Assembly: GCA_022606425.2 (NCBI GenBank) | Contig: JAHDVF020000240.1 | Span: 1,178,001 to 1,242,000 of the forward strand | Length of the DNA: 64,000 bases | Direction: 5' to 3' | Source of the DNA: Lepidostoma basale | Lineage: Eukaryota > Arthropoda > Insecta > Trichoptera > Lepidostomatidae | Part shown: positions 51,115-61,125 of the stretch, in pieces | How positions within the stretch are numbered: position 1 is the stretch's first letter | Layout: every line of letters starts with the position of its first letter | Made by a program: the position numbers and the translations under genes | Notes under the pieces: model-generated | What the model was told of the DNA's origin: nothing | The model's input: only the letters and a program-made list of their open reading frames with translations | The model's database searches: none

Positions 51115-51320
51115 TATGGAACGCATGGATGAAGAAATAAATGTTAACGTGGAATGAATAATTTTTTTATGAAATTGGCAGAATTGACGTGCGTGTATAA
51201 CTTGTTGCATGAATGTGCTGGAAGCTAGAGATATATGTCAGGATAGAGTAGTGTGGCGGTCCATTTTCTCTGCCTATGTTTCCTAGGAAACGCCGTAATG
51301 GTTTGTTTGTTTGTCGTAGT
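51115..51320 (+). pseudogene. LINE family A 3' end, (TTTG)n-tailed
   Basis: ERMDEEI, then a deletion, RACITCCMNVLEARDICQDR-like sequence and VWRSIFSAYVS, ending GGTTTGTTTGTTTG. Confidence 0.7.
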
Positions 51321-51689
51321 GTGAACATTTTTTTTATACGAATGACATTTTTAATTTCAATTTTGGGAGCTAATTAACTACCAACGCACCCAACTCATAC
51401 AATCATCAGATTTTTGGTTTTTCTTCACATTATTTGTTGATGGCTCTTTATCATACAGAACTTTAGACTAGTAAAGCATAATAATAATTCGATGCATTCT
51501 CGCCTTCTATAATATAACGAATAAGTACTCTCTTCTATCGCGTTAGCTAAATTGATTGCTTATAAAATCAGATAGCAAATCTTGTCAGCGTCTCTTATCT
51601 TTGTATCTACACAAAATATTAAACGAACATACCGATCTGGAAATAGATTTTTCGAATATCTGTAGATATTCATAATATGTATCTTCCTT
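51321..51689. other. AT-rich spacer
   Basis: Nothing recognised. Confidence 0.35.
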
Positions 51690-51995
51690 GTTGTAGACCT
51701 ATGTGGTCTCCACAGTGTTGCTCCTCCTGTGAGGTAGACTCCCAGCTTTCCTTCCATCTTTTAGGAGATCTTCTACGAGGACGAGTCCCATGAAGGCTGA
51801 TATGTAGTGCAATGTAGGGGAGTCTGGTGGTGTCCATTCTTTGGTCATGTCCTTACCAATCCCTTTTCGCTATCTACTCCATCTTATAATATCCTCAATA
51901 TCACATATCTCTTTAATTCTGGTGTTCCTCGCGCGATCTCTCAGTGTCTTGCCTGCTATCGTCCTCAATCAGTGTCTTTATCTCGGAAGCCTCCG
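51690..51995 (-). pseudogene. LINE family B-related 3' fragment
   Basis: The minus strand reads DTERSREEHQN, MDTTRLPYIALHISLHGTRP, RRRSPKRWKESWESTSQEE. Same layout as B (ARMD..P.GRPPKRW.DSW), but a diverged lineage. Confidence 0.65.
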
Positions 51996-52439
51996 AAACT
52001 TGTTTGGTCTTTAGTTTTACTAACATAACAAAAACATCAGATAACATAATTTATTCGCTTTGGCACGATTTTATAAATTACTTTTACGTTATACGCAATG
52101 TTCTTATTTAACTTTTGTTTTTCTTCTTAATTTGTTTTCTATCTATGATAATGCTTCTCCAAAGTCATATTCATACCAACATCCTCCACAGGGGTCTTGT
52201 ATAAAATTTAATGAATTAAACCGTTTCGGCCTATTTTTATTTTTATATGAAAAATAATATAAATAAATAAATAAGTATCAAATAATATAATATTTTGAGG
52301 GTTTAAATTTGTTTTACAAATGTGATTATTCTTGTCAGCGGCTTTTTCTACGACTTTGATATCTATACACTTGTGTCTTCATACAAAGTATTTATTGTTT
52401 CTTGTACAATGATATAATACTCCATATTAATTAATTAAT
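51996..52439. other. Unassigned; foldback outer module at the end
   Basis: TATTTATTGTTTCTTGTACA at 52388 and CTCCATATTAATTAATTAAT begin the foldback completed at 52690-52905, so the LINE at 52440 lies within it. Confidence 0.5.
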
Positions 52440-52905
52440 GCACCCTCAAGTGGCGATGGGCGGGACATGTCTCTCGCGATCCAGATGAAAAGTGGACAAG
52501 GCGACTGCTGTGCTGGTGGCCAAGGACGGCAAAGCGTGGAGTTGGGCGCCCACAGTTGCATTGGCGCGACGATATCCGGAGAAGTGCGGGAAGTGGCTGG
52601 ATGCGGATCGCTCAGAATAGAAGAGAATGGAAAATGCGAGAGGAGGCCTACGTCCAGGAGTGGACGGTCAATACAGGCTGAAGAAGAAAAATTAATTAAT
52701 ATGAATTAAAACGCCTGATTTCTAGAAGTATGATTATATTTTATGTGAAAGACTTGTTTTGATTGCCTAAAGCATTATCATATGTGATTTATTTTTATTA
52801 TCAAATATGACATTTAATAATGCCTTAGATAGGCGAAACATGTCATTTACATAAAATATAATAAAACTTCTAGAAACCAGACGTTTTTTATTCGTATTAA
52901 TTATA
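52386..52905. mobile_element. Foldback, cttctag class, with LINE insertion
   Basis: The outer left module is at 52386-52439; arms 52700-52770 and 52800-52900 share TTCTAGAAGTATGATTATAT, TTTTATGTGAAAGAC and complements. The right arm reads TTAATAATGCCTTAGATAGG and CGAAACATGTC. Confidence 0.7.
52440..52695 (+). pseudogene. LINE family C' C-terminal fragment inside a foldback
   Basis: One open frame across 82 codons: LKWRWAGHVSRDPDEKWTRR, LLCWWPRTAKRGVGRPQLHW, DDIRRSAGSGWMRIAQNRRE and REEAYVQEWTVNTG, stop, AGAAGAAAAATT. It lacks the catalytic palm. Insertion into the foldback explains the split of that element. Confidence 0.8.
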
Positions 52906-52909
52906 TACA

Positions 52910-53460
52910 AACGCCAATTATTATAGATATTAGGAGTATTTTCCTTTTGAACATTGTTTCATTAATATGAAAATGTCGATCTCCGAAGCGATCATGTTCA
53001 GTAGTTTGATTGATCCTCCTCATCGGCTTCACCAGAGGCAGGTTGGTTCTGCATGTTGGGAGATAAAACAGTCTTGCTAACGCTGTCAAAGATAACCATC
53101 TGGAATACGAGTATAATGTTGGATACCCTCCAAGATGACCGAGTTCTCAAAGAATCGCCTAATGAGTTTGAAGAAATGGGTAAATGTGAACCGATCCCTG
53201 CTTATCTGTAAGGCTTTCGGTCCCCAGCGTGCCCAATATGAATTCGGTAGGATAATGCCACGGATAGCTATCAAACTCCCTCAAGTAGAGATATCTCAGA
53301 AATCTTGCACCCTCTCTCAGTGCACTTGAGGTCTGCTGGAAGATTGTTCCAGGTTGAAGAGTCGGCTATCGTGAAGGCTCGCTTTGCCCTTTGAAAAGGA
53401 CTTTGCTTATTGCAAAGCGATAAGAAAGGAACAAAAAGAAGTAATTTGAATACCACGTGA
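52910..53460 (-). pseudogene. LINE family G C-terminal fragment, CR1-like
   Basis: From the right: RAKRAFTIADSSTWNNLPAD, RFTFTHFFKLIRRFFENSVI, HYTRIPDGYL and, after shifts, TALARLFYLPTCRTNLPLVK with PMRRINQTTE. RAFTxxxxxxWNxLP near the C-terminus and a late RTNLP..R..N segment are seen in CR1/Rex/Jockey-type LINEs. Several frameshifts. Confidence 0.65.
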
Positions 53461-53559
53461 CGTGATATTTTTATTCCAAACTAAATGAGCTTCAACGGGA
53501 AAAGCAAAATGCTCGCGCAACACGATTATGACCACTTTGGGCGGCAAATGTTTATCGTC

Positions 53560-53567
53560 GGTATAGT
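53560..53567. repeat. Degraded 8-bp target duplication of outer hAT, left
   Basis: GGTATAGT; the right counterpart at 55643-55650 is GGTATAAA (6 of 8). Confidence 0.55.
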
Positions 53568-53639
53568 CAGTGCCGGATTAGGTATATAGCAGAAGTAGCG
53601 AGTGCTCCGGGCCCCGCGTTTCTGGAGGCCCCGCGTCTA

Positions 53640-53701
53640 TAGACTGTCATGTATGGATTAAGTATGGAACTGACAAAAGAAGGGGAAAGTAGAATAAATA
53701 A
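53640..53701 (+). pseudogene. LINE family A remnant
   Basis: CATGTATGGATTAAGTATGG AACTGACAAAAGAAGG corresponds to MYG..AWNWQKK. A further 3' piece, TTGGGGAGACGGCGTGATGA, follows the SINE at 53919-53945. Confidence 0.6.
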
Positions 53702-53918
53702 GAGCTCTGACTGCCACACCGAGGTCCCGGGTTCGATTCCTGGCGATGGCAGTGTGATTGTCACACTGTCTTTGGTCTGGTGTAGTATTCACGTGACAAT
53801 AAAATGGTGATAAATCAGCTACCTATCACATGTCATGAGAATCAGTAGAATAGCTAAAATCAAATTGTTTACAGTAATTGGGTTCAAACGACCTGTTGTA
53901 TACAAAAAAAACTTTCTT
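53702..53918 (+). mobile_element. tRNA-derived SINE, poly(A) type
   Basis: AGCTCTGACTGCCACACCGA, GGTCCCGGGTTCGATTCCTG (box B), GTGTGATTGTCACACTGTCT, CACGTGACAATAAAATGGTG and an A-rich end after GACCTGTTGTATACAAAAAA. It is split into the LINE A remnant. Confidence 0.8.
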
Positions 53919-53935
53919 CCAACGTCTTTGGGGAG

Positions 53936-54232
53936 ACGGCGTGATGATTACTGAGGTGGCTCTACGGATAGGCGGGCTGAAGTGGCGGTGGGCTGGCCAT
54001 ATCTGTCGGAGAACCGACAGCCGATGGGGAAGACGGGTTCTGGAGTGGAGACCGCGTACAGGATTCCGTAGAGTTCCGTAGAGTTCCGTAGAGACCGACG
54101 ATCTGAAGAGGATTGCTGGACATGGATGGATGGGAGCGGCAATGGATAGGGGGCGGTGGCGGGCTTTGGAAGAGGCCTACATTCAGCAGTGGATGACAGA
54201 CGGCTGTGATGATGATGATGTGATGATTAGTC
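53936..54232 (+). pseudogene. LINE family C C-terminal fragment
   Basis: MMITEVALRIGGLKWRWAGH, ICRRTDSRWGRRVLEWRPR, then a triplicated TAGAGTTCCG (54069-54092) that breaks the frame, DLKRIAGHGWMGAAMDRG, and GGCTGTGATGATGATGATG tail. Confidence 0.8.
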
Positions 54233-54239
54233 ATCGTTA

Positions 54240-54735
54240 TTAGAGCGGTCTCCTCGGAGATCTACGTCTTTCATATTAGTGAAAATATGTTCAGAAGACA
54301 AATACTCTTGACTTTAGAGCAGAGGTTCCCAAACTTCTCGTGTAGAGACCCCCTGCTTTTCTAATTGATTTTTCGAATCGATTATTTGAAAAAAAATAGT
54401 TGTGCCGAATTCTACTGTCGAGCTAAAAAAAATGGTCGCTCACGATTTCGATATTCGTTTCAATATTCGGTTTCAATTTAGTTGAACCATCTCGTGGACC
54501 CCATTTTTTTTGCAACTGTCGTGGACCCCCTGCAAGTTGTCGTGAACCCCTGGGGGTCTATATAGGCCACTTTGTGAATCACTGCTTTAGAGAGTATCTT
54601 GTATTCCTATTGTCGAACCATCTCTCATGCGTTCCTGGTATTATATTGTATATATTATATTTTACACGTACTCAATAGATGCCTTAAACATTAATTTTGT
54701 TTGTAATGTCGGTTGAGATAATAAACTGATTTGAT
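54240..54735 (+). mobile_element. LINE family G 3' end split by a hAT MITE
   Basis: 54240-54319 and 54593-54735 are complementary to 55230-55330 and 55118-55200 and end in TGATTTGATTTTT. The MITE lies between two CTTTAGAG copies. Confidence 0.75.
54320..54584. mobile_element. hAT-type MITE with perfect 8-bp duplication
   Basis: 265 bp, CAGAGGTTCCCAAACTTCTC to CACTTTGTGAATCACTG, flanked by CTTTAGAG (54312-54319 and 54585-54592). Internally GTGGACCCC and GACCCCCTGC segments repeat. No ORF. Confidence 0.9.
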
Positions 54736-54744
54736 TTTTTTTTT

Positions 54745-55112
54745 AATGTAGACAAATACTGGATTTTTACCCATTGCGGGTTAATCATTTTTAAAGATTA
54801 ATTGTATCTCAAAGAGACGAAGATGTAAATATTTTTGGAAACAGAATATAGTAGTCGAGGCGTTTACAGGACTTATGACCTATCTTATAAATTATCTTAA
54901 TAAATGGCGCTAGTGTAGATTGACCTACAAAATGTGAAGTTATTTATAAATAGTAGCACATATACAAGTTCCAAAAAAAATTGTCAGACGTGGTGGTCGT
55001 AAGAAGGGCGAAATGGGGAATGTTATTAACCTAAAGTGATCGCTTAACCCAACCAATGACAGGTCATAAGTCCTGTAAACACCTCGACTACCATATTCTG
55101 TTTCCAAAAAAA
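54745..55112. mobile_element. Family F foldback
   Basis: Left arm GTAGACAAATACTGGATTTT, CTCAAAGAGACGAAGATGTA, GGAAACAGAATATAGTAGTC; right arm GACTACCATATTCTGTTTCC. The middle includes ATGGCGCTAGTGTAGATTGA, as in the 15.7-kb copy. Confidence 0.7.
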
Positions 55113-55117
55113 ATTCA

Positions 55118-55480
55118 AATCAAATCAAATCAGTTTATTTTCTCAAAAGATATTACAAACAATTTTTATAGTTTAAGACATCTATTGAGAACAGGTAAAA
55201 TATAACAAATATATAATACCAGGAACGCATGAGAGATGGTTCGACATTAGGAATACAAGATACTCTCCAAAGTCAAGAGTATTTGTCTTCTGAACGTACT
55301 TTCACGAATATGAAAGACATCGATCTCCTAAGCGATATTGTTCAGCACTTTGATTGCTCTCCCCACCGGCATCACCAGAGGCAGGTTCGTTCTGCATGCT
55401 GGGAGATAAAACAGTCTATGCTGACGCTCTCGAAGATAACCATCCGGAACATAAAGATGGATAGCCTCATTTTTTTTAAA
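55118..55480 (-). pseudogene. LINE family G 3' end
   Basis: The minus strand encodes YLRERQHRLFYLPACRTNLP, LVMPVGRAIKVLNNIA, then the 3' part and the (AATCA)n end at 55118 (CAAATCAAATCAAATCAGTT). Confidence 0.7.
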
Positions 55481-55649
55481 TAATTTACATCTTCGTCTCT
55501 ATTGAGATACAATTAATCTTTAAAAATGATTTGATTTGATTAGTAAGTTATTAAAAATTGTGTTTTGTTGTGTTATCATACAAAACACAGGGCTTTTCGG
55601 TAACATTTGCTACGGGGCCCGCGCTGGCTTAATTCGGCACTGGGTATAA

Positions 55650-56070
55650 ATAGCAGTTAAATAGGTTTCCCTGTTTTCTACATTCATACATCACGCCGAC
55701 TCCATTCACGCGTTTCATAATAGAGTATTGATTGTGCCGCGTATATGCGAATCTAGGTGAAACGTAAACAAATAAATAAGCATTGTAATGGCCGCCGCGC
55801 GGGGCGTTTGCACGTCAAGGTCACGTGTTTGTGCCCGTTTAAATTTGATGGTTAATAAAGGGAAAGAAAACAATGGCGTATGCGATAAAGAGGTACCTCA
55901 CTCGTATTAACTGTCTTTACTCTTCGCATTTTTTTTGCTGTCCACACCGTAAAAATTTACACCGCCGTGACTCGTAAATTCTGCCCGTTATCACATTACC
56001 TGTGTTCCCGCCTGAGTTAGAAAGTAGAGGGCAGATATACAGAATGGATTAACCCTTCATTTCACGGTGA
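55650..56070. other. Unassigned single-copy-like DNA
   Basis: Has a GC-rich spot GGCCGCCGCGCGGGGCG near 55792; nothing repeated elsewhere in the window. Confidence 0.35.
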
Positions 56071-56074
56071 AGTA

Positions 56075-56575
56075 AATTTTGCTACAGATCGAAAAATCAC
56101 TAATGTATGGAAGCGAAGCATGGAACTGGCAGAAGAAGGATGAAAGCAGAATAAATGCGGTAGAGATGAGGTCCCTAAGACGTATGTGTGGTAGAACGAT
56201 ATACGACAGAATCTCAAATGCTGATATAAGAAAGGAATGTAGAGCGGAAGAAGGTATTATGAACAAAATTATTATCTGCGTTGGTTCGGATATATGGAAC
56301 GCATGGATGGAGAAAGAATGGTTAAGAAAGTATACGTTAAAGATGTAAATGGGGTACATAGTCGAGGTAGACCGAGGAAAACATGGCATGACCAAATTAA
56401 TAAAATTTTAAAGGTTGGTCATGTTAGAAGTCGGAGTAATCGACGTGCGTGTATGACTCGTTGTATGAATGTGGAGGAAGCTAGAGAGGTTTGCTAGGAT
56501 AGAGTAGTGGGGCGGTTTATTTTCTCTGCCAACCCCTGCGAAGAAACGGCGTGATGGTTTGTTTGTTTTGTTTCG
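56075..56575 (+). pseudogene. LINE family A C-terminal fragment, (TTTG)n-tailed
   Basis: SLMYGSEAWNWQKKDESRIN, AVEMRSLRRMCGRTIYDRIS, then a frame change and MERMDGERMVKKVYVKDVNG, RGRPRKTWHDQINKILKVGH and CMTRCMNVEEAREVC, ending GGTTTGTTTGTTTTG. Confidence 0.85.
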
Positions 56576-56756
56576 AAAAATCTACTAATCTTTATATAAA
56601 CAATTCATGTGTACAAGCATATGTAGTTGAACTCATCTTAAACGGCTGGACCGATTTTCATTTACCTAGATGTGGCATTTGGGTAATACAATCAAAACGA
56701 ATTATGTTTATACCTTATTTCTTAAATAAAGAAATGTATATTGACGAATTTTTATG
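56576..56756. other. Fragment with a common insect repeat motif
   Basis: AAACGGCTGGACCGATTTTC resembles a motif frequent in dispersed insect repeats; the superfamily is not identified. Confidence 0.3.
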
Positions 56757-56945
56757 AATTAAAACACTGTTTTTTCCACTTTCGAGTTTTTTTTTCTCGA
56801 CATGTTTCGAAGGCCTACACCTTCATCATCGGGAGAACGATATAAACTATATAAAAGTTTATATCGATCTCCCGATGATGAAGCCTTCGAAACATGCCGA
56901 GAGAAATAAACTCAAAAGTGGAAAAAACTGTTTTAATTCATAAAA
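56757..56945. mobile_element. Foldback, gatgatgaag class
   Basis: Arms 56757-56845 and 56860-56945 mirror TATGAATTAAAACACTGTTT, TCGACATGTTTCGAAGGC and CTTCATCATCGGGAGA. The two ribozyme-like cores face each other. Confidence 0.8.
56794..56837 (-). ncRNA. Hammerhead-like motif, gatgatgaag class
   Basis: On the minus strand: stem I TTCTC (56837-56833) pairs with GAGAA (56798-56794); core CCGATGA (U4 replaced by C); extra T; stem II GAAGG/CCTTC; GAAA; ACATGT; C56799. The partner on the plus strand at 56862-56905 has the same core, a shorter stem II and CATGCC. Confidence 0.5.
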
Positions 56946-57000
56946 ATTCTCCATTATGGAATTCCACAGTATTAGCGCCTTAAGTTTATCTAGAAATGTA

Positions 57001-57425
57001 TATTATATATGGTCTATATGGCTGCGAAACCTGGACTCTAAAAGTAAATGTAATGAACTAGTTAGAGGCGTTTGAGATGTGGATATACCGTAGAATGCTC
57101 CGTATACCATGGACCGATAGGGTCAGTAATGCAGACGTACTACAGAGAACCAGAGCCAATAGAGAGCTGTTGTCGAGTGGTAAAATTAGAAAGGTCTCAT
57201 ATTTGGGTCATATGCTAGGGGGAGAAAAATACCACCTCCTTAGAAAGAAATCAATGGGTAAAGTGGAGGGACGTCGGGGAATTGGTAGAAGGCAGCTGTC
57301 CTGGCAGCAGAACGTAAAGTAGTGGACAGAAATTACAAGAGTTCAGAACCTGTTCCAAGTGGGGCAGGGCAGAGATGCCTTTGCTGCAGTGAACGCCAAC
57401 GTTGGAGGGACCTGACACGGCACCG
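57001..57425 (+). pseudogene. LINE family D C-terminal fragment
   Basis: YGLYGCETWTLKVNVMN, EAFEMWIYRRMLRIPWTDRV, SNADVLQRTRANRELLSSGK, RKVSYLGHMLGGEKYHLL, GKVEGRRGIGRRQLSWQQNV and VNANVGGT. The longest D copy; two stops (after VMN and NVK). Confidence 0.8.
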
Positions 57426-57469
57426 AAAAGGTCTTATATGTGCTTGAAAAACTTAGTAAAAAATCAAAT

Positions 57470-57689
57470 CAAATCAGTTTATTTTTCCAAAAGATAATAC
57501 AAACAAAAATTATAGTTTAAGGTATTTTTTGAGAACAGTTAAAATATAATGTATTTATGGTTCGACTTTAAGATTACAAAATACTCTCTTAAAAGTCAAG
57601 AGTATTTATCTTCTGAACGTACTTTCACTAATATGAAAAACGTCGATCTCCTAAGCGATTATGTGCAGCAGTTCGATTGCTGAAATATG
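57470..57689 (-). mobile_element. LINE family G 3' end
   Basis: AAATCAAATCAAATCAGTTT, TTGAGAACAGTTAAAATATA and CTTCTGAACGTACTTTCACT match 55118-55330. Confidence 0.75.
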
Positions 57690-58005
57690 TCTTCTTCTTA
57701 TTATTATTCTTAGTGTAGGCCTAGTGGCCTGTTTTTTAAGAGGAATTGGCCTCCTGCGAAGTCGACTCCCAGCTGTCGATCCATCTCTTTGGTGGTCTGC
57801 CGGGGGTCGTTTACCATGGGGCTGGCCCTGTAACACAATGAAGGGGAGTATGGATGGATCCATTCTCCTCACGTGTGCATACCAGTATCTTCTCCTTTGC
57901 CTTCCGCATCTAACGACATCCTCGACCTCGCATATCTCCCTTGTATTCCTTAACCTCTCTTGCAGTGTCTTGCCAGATATATAAAGGAAATATGTGATAT
58001 CGAAA
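57690..58005 (-). pseudogene. LINE family B-related C-terminal fragment
   Basis: The minus frame has GKTLQERLRNTREICEVEDV, RQRRRYWYAHVRRMDPSIL, PHGKRPPADHQRDGSTAGS. The frame is open for about 110 codons. An A/T-rich GAA-like tail lies near 57690. Confidence 0.75.
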
Positions 58006-59239
58006 AGTAAATTTGTAATATGCCAAATGTTTGAGTCGTATTTACTTTTCGATTTAATAAGTTTATTCTCTAAGTTTAACATATATAAAAAAATGGAATT
58101 TGTTTTCTTGATTACTATATGATTTTACATGATCAATTGTAAGTGAAGGCTAACAAAACAAAATCTTCAATTATATAACAAACGCCATCTGTGGCGAAAC
58201 CAGTGTAAACAGCGTGTACTCGTATAGAAACGAGAAAGAAAAAATATTATCGCACATATCAAAATCCCATCCTACTCCTTGTCCGTAGACTTTTATTATT
58301 TTTCTTGTTAGAACCAATCAATTATTCGTAATGGATAAAATGTTTTCCCTAATGGGTCTTTATTTTCAAACAATATAATTTTATAAATATTTTTATCTTG
58401 TTTTCACAATAAGTACTAAAGTAATAAATTTAAAAAAAAATTAAAAGCCTAAACGAGCCGAAATTTTAATATTTTTAAATTTAGTTTAATCTTTTCGCAA
58501 TCTCTAAAGATTACGATAGCTACTGAGCTCTGACGAAAAGTGCAGAACTGTTTAGTCAGTGTAACTTTTCGTTTAGATTCCGATACATAGGTTTCTAATC
58601 GAAGAAAAAATATATACGCAATACTTGGTCGTTCTCGGTATCGCTGCTGTGTTCGAGTTACTCGCGCAAAAGTCAACAATACGCAGAACTGTTTCACGTT
58701 ATCATTTTATTTTTTGTGGTATTTTGTTTATTGTGATGTTCTTAGATAAGTAACAGACTCTCGGATAAAGCGTGCCGCGTTAATTCCGTTAAAATTACAA
58801 TAATTTATGACAGATTATTAAATCATTCGATATCTTTTGTAGTGTTTTCATCTGACAGTGCATATACGTTTAATTTTTCATCGTTTAACCTGTCCGGTGG
58901 TATGACAGTACCGATACTGTAGCGCCTACAAATAATTTGTTACTTTTTTTTCCTGAATACCGAACGATACCGGCATCTGTGAACCATTTGTCACAAATGT
59001 TCGAAGTTTTCAGCAATGCAACTATAATACCGACGGAGTAATTCGCATTTCAATATTCTGTGACGTCATCACGCTACTGATGCTTGTCAACCTTTTAATG
59101 CCAGACTGCAATTTATGTGTAAATTTAATAATGAAAATAATGTTCGGTAATTTTATGTAAAACGAAAAACCGACCGATGGTTCACTATTTATTAAAAATA
59201 CATTTATTTTTTCCTATCTAACTCGCTCAGTATTTTTTT
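58006..59239. other. Gene-free stretch, possibly single-copy
   Basis: No element recognised. 58480-58740 and 58850-59090 have mixed composition (GTATGACAGTACCGATACTG near 58898) without an ORF over 82 codons. May include host non-coding DNA. Confidence 0.35.
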
Positions 59240-59705
59240 GTAGTGGTTCCTAATTTACTTTGGAAATTGAAAAACTTTGTTTATTCCACTATTTAATAAA
59301 AAATATTCAAAAACATGACATGTTTCGGAGGATACCTCCATCTTCAGTTGTAAAAATATAATAAAAACTAAACAAAGAAAGACTAATAAAAACCGCATTT
59401 ATAATTCGATACAATAATTCAAATTTAAAATTTAACCTGGGCTTTTTGTTATAAGTAGGTACTAACAATTATTTTTTAACAGTAAGAACTTATAAATAAT
59501 ATTAAATAATAATAATACATGATGATAATATAAAAAAAAAATATTTAGAAAGAACATACATTTGTAAAGACATAATTTATATAGAAATTAAGAAACGATT
59601 AATTTGCATTTGATTAGGAATGGGAGCTTGGTATCGTTTTTTTTTTAAATATCTTTTTATTAAATATTGTATTAAACAAAGTTTTTCAATTTCCAAAGTA
59701 TATTA
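59240..59705. mobile_element. Foldback-related element, gaagatgg class, asymmetric
   Basis: TTGGAAATTGAAAAACTTTG at the left and AAACAAAGTTTTTCAATTTC at the right are inverted ends. The inner part matches the left arm at 20376-20590, then 20850-20880 (TTAATTTGCATTTGATT). Only one ribozyme-like motif (59316-59350, minus, CTGAAGA intact) is present. Confidence 0.7.
59316..59352 (-). ncRNA. Hammerhead-like motif, gaagatgg class
   Basis: Minus strand CTGAAGA, extra T, GGAGG/CCTCC, GAAA, ACATGT, C, then ATGTTTT. Stem I has a mismatch at the first pair (A/A), then 3 bp. Confidence 0.5.
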
Positions 59706-60404
59706 CTATGAAATTCCACAGTGTTAATGCCTAAGCGTTCAATAAGTTGGTTCCTGATTATAAATGTATTGTAATTTCGTATTTTATGATTCGTCTGTGA
59801 ATTATTTTTATTTTGTTGAGTTCTAAAAAGCTTACTACCGGATAGGTTAAAGGTGTTTTTATCTGTCGGTGCATATACAATTTTTCGCCGTTTAATATTA
59901 TTGTGATTTGTTTGACTCGTGCAGTGTAATAGCAGCCAGTTGCTCGGTGGAGATTGATAAGATAGCAATAATAATGCTATCTTTGGAAGTCAAATAATCC
60001 ATTTAGTATTGGTTATCAGTTTGTGGCTGATGCCGTTCAGCCTTGGGCAGTGGTCGCGATGGGTTTGTCGTCTCTTCACGCGGGCTCCCCTGCGCTACCT
60101 GCGGGCTGTGCGCGCTTCTCAGAATATTCACGTTGTGCGCCGATTTAACGTTAGATTATTCCTCGTCGGAATCGTTAATAAAATCATGGAACTGTCTCGC
60201 ATCAGTCTTACAGGTCTGTGCACCATTCCGTTTATGTTTTATCTCTAGATATATTGAAATCGAGTGTTCATTTTAGTGAGTGGGGAAATTAAGTGAACTG
60301 TGAAACATTTCGTAGTAAACGTGGTTTTATATCCATATTAATAAAGAGCATAACTATTTTAATTTATTAATTTATTATATTAAAAAAAAACAAGTCAATT
60401 ATAT
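59706..60404. other. Unassigned; GC-richer 60010-60180
   Basis: A TTCCACAGTGTTAATGCC module is at 59713. 60010-60180 is GC-richer with overlapping frames but no known domain; it could be host 5' sequence. Confidence 0.35.
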
Positions 60405-60660
60405 TAAAAATATTATATGTTAACGATGTAAATGGAACCAGAAATAGAGGAAGACCGAGGAAAACGTGGCACGATCAAATAAATCAAATATTGAATGTCG
60501 GCCATGTGAGGAGTCAGAGAAATCGACGCGCGTGCATGACATGATGTATGAATGTTGAGGAATCGAGAGAAATATGTCAGGAAAGAAAAGTGTGGCAGTC
60601 CATTCTTTCTGCCTACCCCTTCGGGGAGACGGCGTGATGGTTAGTTAGTTAGTTAGTTTT
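60405..60660 (+). pseudogene. LINE family A 3' end
   Basis: YVNDVNGTRNRGRPRKTWHD-like frame, NVGHVRSQRNRRACMT, VEESREICQERKVW and SILSAYPFGETA, then GTTAGTTAGTTAGTTAGTTT. Confidence 0.8.
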
Positions 60661-60689
60661 AACAAGTCAACTGTAAATAATAAAATTAA

Positions 60690-60942
60690 TAAAAGTTTAA
60701 CTGTTAAAATTTATAACACTGAAATGATATCACAATTTTTATTATTCACTTTTTGAGTGTCGCGACAGTTGTTTTTAACACCCGATAATCCCAACATCGG
60801 TTGGCGAAACAGCTTTCGCGACACTCATAAAGTGAATAATGAAAATTGTGATATAATAACAGTCTTATAAATTTTAACAGTTAATAATGTTGAAGAATCA
60901 TAGTGTGGCCAAAACAATTGACTATTGATAAAAGTATCTTAA
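60690..60942. mobile_element. Foldback, cagctgtcgcg class
   Basis: Arms with GATATCACAATTTTTATTAT, GAGTGTCGCGACAGTTGTTT and CATCGGTTGGCGAAACAGCT. The left GAAA is disrupted (TTTTTAAC on plus). Confidence 0.7.
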
Positions 60943-61125
60943 CTAACTAACTAACCATCACGCCGTCTCTCCGAAGGGGTAGGCAGAAATAATGGACTAC
61001 TAAACTTTTCTTTCTTGACATTCCTCTCGATTCTTCAACATTCATAAATCGTGTCATACTCACGTGGCCGACATTCAATATTTGATTTATTTGATCGTGT
61101 CACTTTTTCCTCGGTCTTAAAAAAA
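60943..61125 (-). pseudogene. LINE family A 3' end, internally deleted
   Basis: Starts TAACTAACTAACCATCACGC; the minus frame keeps INQILNVGHV and the terminal SIISAYPFGE, with the RRACMTRC region shortened. Confidence 0.7.

Larger units (their letters stand above)
53568..55642. mobile_element. Outer hAT-like element swollen by nested transposons
   Basis: Ends CAGTGCCGGATTAGG and CTTAATTCGGCACTG, hAT-type inverted repeats, with GGGCCCCGCG-like sequence inside both. Between them I can place a LINE A remnant, a SINE, a LINE C, two LINE G copies, a hAT MITE and a family F foldback. Subtracting these leaves only ~150-200 bp. Confidence 0.7.
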
